15,710 bases of DNA from Chloroflexota bacterium. GTDB taxonomy: Bacteria > Chloroflexota > Dehalococcoidia > Lucifugimonadales > UBA3495. This document shows positions 6,923 to 13,512 of the stretch, piece after piece. A model generated the notes under the pieces. That model made no database searches and was not told where the DNA came from. It was given only the letters and a program-made list of their open reading frames with translations. Location of the stretch: NCBI GenBank assembly GCA_028874675.1, contig JAPPJA010000557.1, positions 1-15,710 of the forward strand, written 5' to 3'. Made by a program: the position numbers and the translations under genes. Within the stretch, counting starts at the first letter, position 1. The number at the start of each line of letters is the position of its first letter.

Positions 6923-8377
6923 CTACTCCTCCCTGGGCCGGCCGCGCAGCGCCGAAATGCCCATGGCCAGCAGCATCAGGCAGGTCATGGCCAGGTAGGT
7001 ATAGCGCAGGCCGGTGGTAAAGGCATGCCCTACTCCCTCGGATGCATCCTGGGTCACGGCGGAGAGGCTGGGCTCAAAGCCCATGGAACCCATGGTGGCG
7101 GTCACGATCGCCGTTGCCACTGCAATGCTGACCACATTGCCAGCGTTGCGGACCAGGTTCAGGAAGGCTGAAATTACCCCGTAACTTTCCCTGCTCACGG
7201 AACTGAGGACTGAGCTGGCGTTGGGTGAGAAGAACAGCCCCATGCCACAGCTTTGAAGAATCAACCCGGCCAGAATTACCGCCAGCGGGGAGTCCACCGT
7301 CAGTCGGGAAAGGATGAACAGGCTGACCGATGTGAAGGCCAGGCCGCTGACGGTAAGAACCCGCCAGCCATAGCGATCGGACAGGCGCCCGCTTACCGGA
7401 CCCAGGAACAGCATGCATACCGCGCCGGGCACCAGGGTAAGGCCGGTCTGGGTGGGACTGTAGCCGAGGACTCCCTGAAGGTAGAAGGGGGTCAGGAAGA
7501 ATATGGAAATGCCGCCCATAAACGTCAGGAAAGCAGCGGACACCCCGCAGGAGAATACCGGCATCCTGAAGTACCGAAGCTCCAGCATGGGGTGGGCAGT
7601 GCGCAGTTCCCACCAAATGAAGCAGGCCAGCAGGATTACAAAACCGGCCAGCCCGGCCAGGATGAAGGGAGAGTCCCAGCCGAACCTGTGGGCGTAGGTG
7701 ATGGTCACCAGGAATAAGAGGAGCATTCCGGTGGAAAGGGTCGCCCCCTGCCAGTCAAATCCCGACCTCTTTTCGCGGGAACCGGCCGGCCCCTCGGAGT
7801 CCTGGTCGGACAGCACCGCCAGGCACAGGCCCACGCAGAGAGTTACCAACGGCACGTTGACCAGGAAGACGGCCCGCCAGCCAAACAGGTCCAGAAGGAA
7901 GCCTCCCAGGGCCGGACCCACTATGGCCCCGCTGCTGACCACCCCCATAATCAGGCCTATCGCCTTTCCCCGTTCACTGGCGGGGAATGAGGCGGCCACG
8001 ATGGCCATGCCCGTCCCCTGGGTCATTGCCGCCCCTGCCCCCTGCACGACGCGTGAGCCGATGAGCAGCCCCAGGTTGTCGGACACGGCGGCGCCGATTC
8101 CAAAGAGGGCGAACACCACAGAACCAATGATATAGACCTTCTTGAGGCCGACGATGTCGGAAAGGCGGCCCATGGGCAATAACAGGGCGCTGATGGTAAG
8201 GGTGTAGCTGATCACCACCCATTGAACGGTGGGAATATCGCTGTTGAAGTGGCCCGCAATGGGGTGCAGGGCCACGTTGACGCCGACCTGGTCTGCCACG
8301 GACGCAAAGGTGCCGATGGCCACGGCGATGAAGGCCCACCACTTGTAATTTGTGCTTTGCCTGACGGCGACAATCAT
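6923..8377 (-). CDS. MFS transporter, DHA2 (EmrB/QacA) drug-resistance type, 14 TM
   Basis: A 484-residue inner-membrane proton antiporter of the DHA2 group, which exports drugs or metabolites. The hydrophobic pattern fits 14 transmembrane helices. Motif A is GRLSDIVGLKK (residues 70-80, loop 2-3) and motif C is the Gly-rich GPALGGFLLDLFGWRAVF (154-171, TM5), typical of antiporters. RQST then YKWWAFIAV forms the short cytoplasmic N-terminus and TM1. ATG 8377 has only a weak Shine-Dalgarno (AAGAAACAG), unlike its neighbours, which fits translation as the second gene of a unit: a second MFS gene on the same strand ends 123 bp upstream. No TetR/MarR regulator or membrane-fusion partner is seen nearby. 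Whether it moves a catabolic substrate or a toxic by-product cannot be told. Confidence 0.93.
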   Translation of the reverse strand: MIVAVRQSTNYKWWAFIAVAIGTFASVADQVGVNVALHPIAGHFNSDIPTVQWVVISYTLTISALLLPMGRLSDIVGLKKVYIIGSVVFALFGIGAAVSDNLGLLIGSRVVQGAGAAMTQGTGMAIVAASFPASERGKAIGLIMGVVSSGAIVGPALGGFLLDLFGWRAVFLVNVPLVTLCVGLCLAVLSDQDSEGPAGSREKRSGFDWQGATLSTGMLLLFLVTITYAHRFGWDSPFILAGLAGFVILLACFIWWELRTAHPMLELRYFRMPVFSCGVSAAFLTFMGGISIFFLTPFYLQGVLGYSPTQTGLTLVPGAVCMLFLGPVSGRLSDRYGWRVLTVSGLAFTSVSLFILSRLTVDSPLAVILAGLILQSCGMGLFFSPNASSVLSSVSRESYGVISAFLNLVRNAGNVVSIAVATAIVTATMGSMGFEPSLSAVTQDASEGVGHAFTTGLRYTYLAMTCLMLLAMGISALRGRPREE

Positions 8378-8500
8378 GTATCTGTTTCTTGTGAGTCCGG
8401 GGACTGCGCTAACCGCTGGAACCCGGGCAGTTGACCATTCCGGCGTTTTTGCGGCGGCCCCGTGGCAATAATTTGCTAGCGAATTTGCGAACCTTCGCAG

Positions 8501-9808
8501 CTACTCCAGCTGCCTGGTGCTCTGGAAGAAAACGGCCTGCAATATAGTGAAAAACAGCGAAGCGGCAGCCATTACCGTAAATACCCAGGCAGGGTCCCAG
8601 AATGCTATGAACAGGCCGATGATGAACGTAGCCAGGGGTGTAATGCCGTGATCCAGCATGTAAATGCTCATCACCCGGCTGCGAAATTCGTCGGGGACGA
8701 CCGTTTGAATCAGAGTGCTGTTGGCCACACGAAATACGTACTAGCTGAAACCCAGTCCCGTCAGCATGGCGAAGGAGACCCACAGCCAGTCGGACAGGGA
8801 AAAGAGCAGTATAAAGGCACAGCCGCCAATCAGTCCCAGGAAGACGGCCACGCCCTTGCGCATCAGGTAGCCGATTCCGGCGATAAAGATGGCGGCAGCC
8901 ACTCCTCCGATGCCCACTGCCGACGCCAGGGCTCCCCCGGCTCCGATTTCCCTGCCCAGCACGTCCACGGTAAATACGGGCAGGAAGAATATTACGGGCT
9001 GGAACAGCAGGTTGGGAATCAGGGACATAACTATGAGCTGAAGAATCCGCTTTTCGTTCTTCACGTATCGCAGGCCCGAAACAAGGCTGGAAAATGCGGA
9101 GCCGCCGGCTCCACCCCGCCGTTCAGTGCGATATGGCAGCTTAACCGGAATCAGCAATAAGACAATGACGATGTACAGTATGGCTTCGATGAGGAAGTTC
9201 CACTTGAAGCCCAGGGAAGCCACCAGGAGGGCCCCGATGGCAGGCGAAATGATCCGGGTGCTGGGGTAAACCATGCCATTCAGGGACAGGGCGCTGGCCA
9301 GGGCGTTGCGGGGCACCGTGTTGGCCACCATGGCCTGTCGCACCGGCTGAATAATGGTATGGGCAATACCGGCAATGGTCATGTAGATGAAGGGGTGCCA
9401 CCACTGCAGGGGGCCGGTCAGTTCCTCGGCCTCCAGGTCGGTAAGAATAACCAGGACCGCAAAGCCGATGGCCGCCACTGCCATTACGGACTGGGTGACC
9501 ATGACCAGCTTGCGCCGGTCCACGCGGTCGCCCAGCACGCCTGCCCACGGGCCGATAATCAAAACCGGGAGGGTGCGAATGCCCACCACCGAGCCTGTGA
9601 GCAGCGCGTTTCCGTCGGTCAGGTGATGGACCAGCCAGCCAATGGTAAAGAGCTGAAGCCACTGGGCGCCGATAGCCACAAAATTTCCGGCCCAGATGTA
9701 CCGGAAATCCTTGTATAGCCTGGCGGTGGAAATGGCGTCGAGTCCGGCGACTCTTCTGCGGGGGGGCGATTCTACCGGGGCCGCCTGCCGCGGCGCGTTA
9801 CTTGCCAT
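8501..9808 (-). pseudogene. MFS transporter (MFS_3/EntS-like) interrupted by an in-frame TAG
   Basis: An MFS exporter of the 12-TM EntS-like (MFS_3) type, about 435 codons from ATG 9808. Motif A is WAGVLGDRVDRRK (about residues 88-100). Codon 356 (8741-8743) is TAG. The frame continues without any shift as YVFRVANSTLIQ and VVPDEFRSRVMSIYMLDHG, a segment well conserved in this family, followed by the last two helices up to a stop at 8501-8503. The gene is thus full-length apart from one nonsense codon, probably CAG to TAG by a single transition, or a sequencing/assembly error. Product ends after about 355 residues and would lack roughly the last two or three helices. An alternative in-frame start is TTG 9823. 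It heads a unit with the DHA2 transporter downstream, so polarity could affect that gene. Confidence 0.85.
8741..8743 (-). other. In-frame amber stop inside the MFS gene
   Basis: On the minus strand the codons read GGT TTC AGC TAG TAC GTA TTT CGT GTG GCC. Reading frame is kept on both sides and the downstream part still encodes a conserved MFS segment. Confidence 0.9.
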
Positions 9809-9872
9809 GAACCTTGACGTCAACCAAGAAGGTCAACCCTTCCTTCGGATATAAGCGCAACTTGACGATACT

Positions 9873-9887
9873 AGCACAAACCGTGCT
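9873..9887. promoter_or_regulatory. Inverted repeat upstream of the MFS pair (possible operator)
   Basis: AGCAC-AAACC-GTGCT is a perfect 5-bp inverted repeat with a 5-bp spacer, 65 bp upstream of ATG 9808 in the region expected to hold the promoter. It could bind a dimeric regulator, but it is short and no regulator gene is adjacent. Confidence 0.25.
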
Positions 9888-9941
9888 GACTTTCATTATT
9901 TTGATAGAAAGTGAGCTGGATTATTGCCATTTCCGATAAGG

Positions 9942-9991
9942 AGGGTTTCAGGCAGGGCCAGGACAGCCCGCCCCAGGACCTGTGAAACCCT
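9942..9991 (-). terminator. Inverted repeat downstream of the ACMSD-like gene
   Basis: AGGGTTTCA (9942-9950) and TGAAACCCT (9983-9991) are perfect 9-bp arms around a GC-rich interior able to pair further. It lies 18 bp past the stop of the minus-strand gene at 10010, a suitable place for a terminator, but no T-tract follows. The GGGTTTCA core also recalls the family-A repeats. Confidence 0.4.
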
Positions 9992-10009
9992 GAAGGGGAG
10001 AGGCGCTCC

Positions 10010-10969
10010 TCAGATGCCCAGCAGCTTTTCCAGGTTTTTCCAAAGGATTGCTTCTTTTTCCTCCTGGGTGAGGCTGGGCATTCCCATCACCCAGGAGACG
10101 GGCCAGTCTATGCGCATGTTGGCCGGCCAGTCGGTGCCAAGGACAACCCGGTCCACGCCCACGGTGTCAATCAGCATCCGCAGGGCCGGTTCGGAATGGG
10201 TGAGGCAGTCGTAGTAGAAACGGCGGAGGTAGGCGCTGGGGGGCTGCTGGATGTTGGCGCGGACGTCGGCACGTACCTGCCAGCCCCGGTCCATGCGGCC
10301 AATGCCGAAGCACGTGTAACCGCCGCCGTGGGCCAGGCAGACCTTGAGGTCGGGGCACTTGTCCATCACCCCGCCAAAGACCAGGGACCCGAAGGTCAGG
10401 GCGCGCTCGGTAAGATTGCCAACGGTGTTGGAAAGGTGCCAGCTTTCCGTGCGGGCGTCCACCACCGTGGGATCGTTTTGATGGACGAAGAGCAGGGCGC
10501 CCATCTGCTCGGCGGCCTGCCAGAAGGGCAGGAACTGAGGGTGGTCGTAGGTAACGTTGTTGACCTTGTCGTCGATCATGGCGCCCGCCATGCCCAGCTG
10601 ATTCACCGCCCGGTCCAGCTCGGCTATTGCCATGGGGATGTCCTGCATGGGCAGGGTGGCAAACCCCTTGAACCGGTCCGGGTGGTCCACTGTCAACTGG
10701 TGTACCCCGTCGTTGCACTCACGGGCCATGGCCAGGGTTGCGGCGGGTTCCCGGTCGTACATATAGAAGGCCGCGCTGGTAGATACCACCTGCACGTCCA
10801 CTCCCAGGGAGTCCATGTCGGCAATGCGCTGCTCGGGTGTCCATTCTTCCATGGGATCAATGTCCGCCTCGTCGCTGTCGGCGGTCAGTCCGTGCCAGCT
10901 GTTGCCGGCGGCGATGGCGCGTTGAAAGCTCAGTGGTTCCTGGTGGGCGTGAATGTCGATGGCGCGCAA
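10010..10969 (-). CDS. ACMSD-like amidohydrolase/decarboxylase
   Basis: A 319-residue Amidohydro_2 TIM-barrel protein of the aminocarboxymuconate-semialdehyde decarboxylase (ACMSD) family. Such enzymes use one zinc ion to decarboxylate or hydrolyse aromatic ring-derived acids. The metal and catalytic residues fit well: HAH (His7, His9), FVHQ (His163), LAHGGG (His214) and GTDWP (Asp280). The last three are offset by exactly 14 from the Pseudomonas ACMSD positions I remember (177, 228, 294), so spacing is conserved. The start is TTG 10969, supported by AGGAGG (10976-10981) 6 nt before it and by the MRAIDIHAH beginning expected for the family; no ATG is available. It is transcribed alone, away from the nearest + strand gene. 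Substrate unknown; o-, gamma-resorcylate or 5-carboxyvanillate decarboxylases are relatives. Confidence 0.9.
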   Translation of the reverse strand: MRAIDIHAHQEPLSFQRAIAAGNSWHGLTADSDEADIDPMEEWTPEQRIADMDSLGVDVQVVSTSAAFYMYDREPAATLAMARECNDGVHQLTVDHPDRFKGFATLPMQDIPMAIAELDRAVNQLGMAGAMIDDKVNNVTYDHPQFLPFWQAAEQMGALLFVHQNDPTVVDARTESWHLSNTVGNLTERALTFGSLVFGGVMDKCPDLKVCLAHGGGYTCFGIGRMDRGWQVRADVRANIQQPPSAYLRRFYYDCLTHSEPALRMLIDTVGVDRVVLGTDWPANMRIDWPVSWVMGMPSLTQEEKEAILWKNLEKLLGI

Positions 10970-11100
10970 TTGGGGCCTCCTGAATCGGTTGACTGGATCG
11001 GAAACAGTTTACTGGGGAGGGTGGTTAAAGGAAACAGGACACGGCGGCAGGGCCGGGGTCTTTGGGTAGCATTCAAGACTCCCGCTACCTTGTTCACACC

Positions 11101-11129
11101 GGGCGTGCAGAAGGGTCGTCTGCTCGCCC
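11101..11129. repeat. Hairpin-forming inverted repeat
   Basis: GGGCGTGCAGA (11101-11111) and TCTGCTCGCCC (11119-11129) pair over 11 positions with one T-T mismatch and a 7-nt loop. No T-tract follows on either strand, so it is not a classic terminator. Function unknown. Confidence 0.55.
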
Positions 11130-11237
11130 TTCAGGAACTCACCATACACGGACTGGGTGGTTGCCCCGAGGAATGCGAGGGCCTGTGCCACTGCGCGGAA
11201 AGCTTTAGAATTGGAGTTATTTCCGTACCAGCCAGCC

Positions 11238-11336
11238 CCGTCATACCGGCTTTCGCCGGTATGCAGGAATCCTTGCTGCCCTTGACCTGTATTCGCTGTT
11301 AGCCTTGCTGGATTCCGGCCTGCGCCGAAGTGACGA
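11238..11336. repeat. REP/BIME-like doublet 1 (family B)
   Basis: The left unit contains ATACCGGC-TTTC-GCCGGTAT (11243-11262) preceded by CCCGTC and followed by GGAATCC. The right unit, in the opposite orientation, reads GCTGGATTCCGGCCTGCGCC then GAAGTGACG (11307-11334). The right stem has lost one base. Two head-to-head palindromes about 50 bp apart are the layout of bacterial interspersed mosaic elements. Confidence 0.7.
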
Positions 11337-11413
11337 ATTCCAGGCCACTGTAACTCACCAACTCTGAACATTTGCAATTGCCCGGGGCTAGCACATATCA
11401 GGCTTGGGGGATA

Positions 11414-11560
11414 CCCCGTCTTTCCCGCGCAGGCGGGAACCTCGACCCTGAGACGGCGTCCCTTCCCAGAGGCGTGTCGTCAAAATGCCCGGTCACCTCT
11501 GTGAAGGCAGACATCTTGACTTCGGACAGCGGGGTTCCCGCCTTCGCGGGAACGACGAAG
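11414..11560. repeat. REP/BIME-like doublet 2, a long imperfect inverted repeat
   Basis: The left unit has the stem TTCCCGC-GCAG-GCGGGAA (11422-11439); the right unit has GTTCCCGC-CTTC-GCGGGAAC (11534-11553), in opposite orientation. Between them CCTTCCCAGAGG (11461-11472) and CCTCTGTGAAGG (11496-11507) pair at 11 of 12 positions. The whole block can therefore fold as one long, interrupted stem with smaller hairpins at its base, like a small MITE. No transposase of the REP-associated tyrosine type is in the window. Confidence 0.75.
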
Positions 11561-11732
11561 AGGGACATTGGAAGACTCCTGACTGCAATTTGACGACAGC
11601 CCCTTGTAAGAAGGGTGAACAGTTTCATATGCGATTGCCCTTCGCCACCGCGCGGCTTCTCTTCCTTTTGGCCGTGCTGAGCGTTAAACTGGTTAGGCAA
11701 TCAACTATCCCTTCCTGTGGTCACGGCTGGAC

Positions 11733-12062
11733 ATGCTGGAACACCAGAACGACGACTCCTCTCCCAACCCCGCGTCGCTGAACTTCGAGGAGGCTTTCAC
11801 CCGCCTGGGAACAATGGTGGAAACCCTGGAGGCGGGCAACCTTCCCCTGGACCAGGCGGCCCAGATGTTCGAGCAGGGCATGGTCCTGGTCCGCCGCTGC
11901 AGCCAGTTGCTCGAGGAAACCGAGCTGCGCATTGCCGAAATTCGCGACGGTGGCGGACCCGCCGCCGCACCAACGCCGGACAACATGGCCTGGGCGGACC
12001 TGGAAATGCCCCCGGATGACGAGAACTGGCAACCCGATGAAGAACTCCCCGACGGCGACTAG
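11733..12062 (+). CDS. xseB: Exodeoxyribonuclease VII small subunit
   Basis: A 109-residue protein with the XseB fold: residues about 17-71 (NFEEAFTRLGTMVETLEAGN, LPLDQAAQMFEQGMVLVRRC, then a helix ending LRIAEI) match the family's two-helix coiled coil. Several copies bind the large subunit XseA, forming the ATP-independent, metal-independent exonuclease VII that digests single-stranded DNA from both ends. The last 35 or so residues form an acidic, Pro/Asp/Glu-rich tail beyond the usual family length of 60-80 residues. The Shine-Dalgarno before ATG 11733 is weak. The partner gene xseA is about 1.5 kb away on the opposite strand rather than adjacent, which is unusual. A small ORF and a formyltransferase follow on the same strand. 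Confidence 0.93.
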   Translation: MLEHQNDDSSPNPASLNFEEAFTRLGTMVETLEAGNLPLDQAAQMFEQGMVLVRRCSQLLEETELRIAEIRDGGGPAAAPTPDNMAWADLEMPPDDENWQPDEELPDGD

Positions 12063-12203
12063 ATGCCGTTTCAACCTTCTTCCAGCAGAGCGGCTGTTGT
12101 GGCTGCTGTGACCGAAGACCGCTGGCGGAAGGGCAGCAACCTAGTCCCGGCCTTCCACCATCTGTGTGGGAGGGATATTGACGCGGCTGCCAGCCCATGC
12201 TGA
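12063..12203 (+). CDS. Possible 46-codon ORF linking xseB and the formyltransferase
   Basis: ATG follows the xseB TAG stop with no gap, and the frame runs 46 codons to a TGA at 12201-12203, overlapping the formyltransferase ATG (12197) by 7 nt. The predicted peptide (beginning MPFQPSSSRAAVVAAVTEDR) has no recognisable domain and no Shine-Dalgarno of its own. The formyltransferase also lacks a well-placed binding site (GGGAGGG ends 22 nt before its ATG). Reading the short ORF could therefore serve to bring ribosomes to the next start by reinitiation. It may equally be chance in GC-rich DNA. Confidence 0.3.
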   Translation: MPFQPSSSRAAVVAAVTEDRWRKGSNLVPAFHHLCGRDIDAAASPC

Positions 12204-13027
12204 ACATCGGCTGGTTCTCCACCGGCAGGGGTGAGGGTTCGCGGGGGCTGCTGCGGTTCATCCAGGACCACATAGGCCGGGGCCAGCTGAACGCCCGCAT
12301 CCAGTTCGTATTCAGCAACCGGGACCGGGGCCAGGCTGCGGGCTCGGACCAGTTCTTCGCCCTGGTGGACGGTTATGGCCTGCCCCTGGTCACTCGCTCT
12401 TCCGCCCTTTACCGCCGCTCCCGCAGCGCCGCCGGGCTTTCCTGGGACGCGTTGCGCCCCGATTATGACCGCCTGGTATTGGGGGACCTGGAGGACTACA
12501 GGCCGGACATCTGCGTGCTGGCGGGGTATATGCTGATCGTCGGCGGGGAGATGTGCCGCCGTTTCTCGCTGCTTAACCTGCATCCCGCCCTGCCCGACGG
12601 ACCCATCGGGACGTGGCAGAGTGTTACGTGGGAACTGATACGCCGGCGCTCCACCCGCACTGGCGCGATGATTCACCTGGCCACCGAGGAACTGGACCGG
12701 GGGCCGGTGGTTTCCTACTTCACGGTGCCCATTGTCGGGGCCGACTTCGACGGCGACTGGCTGGAAATAGATGGCGTTGACCTGGATGAGGCAAGGGAAA
12801 CCCGGGGAGAGGACCTGCCCCTGTTCCGGAGGATACGCCGAGCGCAATACGTCCGGGAGCCCTACCTGATTCTGGAAACACTGCGGGCGGTGGCCGATGG
12901 ACGGGTGACCGTGGTGAACGGCAGTGTCCTTGATGGACAGGGAAACCCGCTGACCAGCAACGGAACTGCCGGACTTTGCCTGGACGAGGATATCGGGCGG
13001 GCCATGGCTGAGGACGACACCACCTGA
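12197..13027 (+). CDS. Formyltransferase family protein (PurN-like fold)
   Basis: A 276-residue protein with the formyl-transfer domain that uses 10-formyltetrahydrofolate. GEGSRG near residues 12-17 corresponds to the phosphate-binding GNGSN of PurN; SLLNLHPALP supplies the catalytic Asn127 and His129; TGAMIHLATEELDRGPVV supplies His160 and the catalytic Asp167. The domain order fits phosphoribosylglycinamide formyltransferase, the third step of purine synthesis, but the protein is about 60 residues longer than typical PurN. The extra part lies after residue 180 (an acidic insertion and a C-terminal tail), and no other pur gene is near. It may be a divergent PurN or a formyltransferase acting on another amine. 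ATG 12197 is the first possible start, since an in-frame stop precedes it at 12179-12181. Confidence 0.82.
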   Translation: MLNIGWFSTGRGEGSRGLLRFIQDHIGRGQLNARIQFVFSNRDRGQAAGSDQFFALVDGYGLPLVTRSSALYRRSRSAAGLSWDALRPDYDRLVLGDLEDYRPDICVLAGYMLIVGGEMCRRFSLLNLHPALPDGPIGTWQSVTWELIRRRSTRTGAMIHLATEELDRGPVVSYFTVPIVGADFDGDWLEIDGVDLDEARETRGEDLPLFRRIRRAQYVREPYLILETLRAVADGRVTVVNGSVLDGQGNPLTSNGTAGLCLDEDIGRAMAEDDTT

Positions 13028-13512
13028 TCCGGCCATCAGGGAGACGGGCCAGTGTGCCTCACATGGTCCTACCGCGAGGCCGCCTGGACTGGAAGCGTGC
13101 AGATCCAAGGAGCCGGGAAGTCAGCGCTTCAACCCCCAGTTCAACCTGCATCCCCGTTTGCGGCTTCATTTCCGCAACACTGACGCGGTCCCCCTTCCAC
13201 ATCCGGATAACCCGCCCCTACCATGGAATCAATAGCCCGAAACTCGCAGGGACTCTCCGGCTCCCTTCAATTAACAGAGCCTGAGGCCGGAAGTTCTCAC
13301 GTTTATGCCTCAGGAGACCTCATTTTGGAGCCTTTTCTGCCGGTCCCGGGGAAACGTCCAGATACAACATGAGACCAAATGAGACGATTTAAAAGGGAAA
13401 AACGTTTTTTTCTGCGCCTGTTCTCCAGGCACATAGGGTTGCCGCCCGGGCAAGGAGGGGCATTGCCAGACATGCGGTCGGGATGGACTTGGTGGACGGG
13501 GACGGATGCTGC
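13028..13512. other. Convergent gap between the formyltransferase and xseA
   Basis: No gene is supported; a 76-codon GTG-started frame at 13054-13284 has no family features or ribosome binding site. The gap holds an 8-bp inverted repeat with a 19-nt loop (CCTGAGGC 13280-13287, GCCTCAGG 13307-13314), the A/T palindrome AAAAACGTTTTT at about 13398-13409 followed by more T, and GCTGC-CTAAA-GCAGC (13508-13522) over the xseA stop codon. Any of these could take part in bidirectional termination, none is a textbook terminator. Confidence 0.5.

Larger units (their letters stand above)
10970..11732. other. Repeat-rich intergenic region
   Basis: About 760 bp between divergent genes. I see no credible gene; the open frames here translate palindromic repeats. 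It holds a hairpin at 11101-11129 and two REP/BIME-like doublets (11238-11336 and 11414-11560). Promoters for the ACMSD-like gene and xseB should lie at the two ends, but none is clear. Confidence 0.6.

Noticed and set aside
10196..11302. 368-codon + strand frame
   Set aside because: Mostly antisense of the ACMSD-like gene and then runs through palindromic repeats; no domain features.
11009..11377. 122-codon minus strand frame
   Set aside because: Translates the REP-like repeats (typical repeat-derived peptide such as IRHFGAGRNPA); no ribosome binding site or family.
11398..11700. 100-codon minus strand frame
   Set aside because: Contains VVPAKAGTP, the usual translation product of the CGTCATTCCCGC palindromes, so it is repeat-derived.
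11630..11781. Signal-peptide-like frame starting MRLPFATARLLFLL
   Set aside because: Overlaps xseB in another frame, has no ribosome binding site and ends in low-complexity residues; chance is likely.
13054..13284. 76-codon GTG-started frame
   Set aside because: No Shine-Dalgarno, no recognisable domain; probably non-coding convergent gap.
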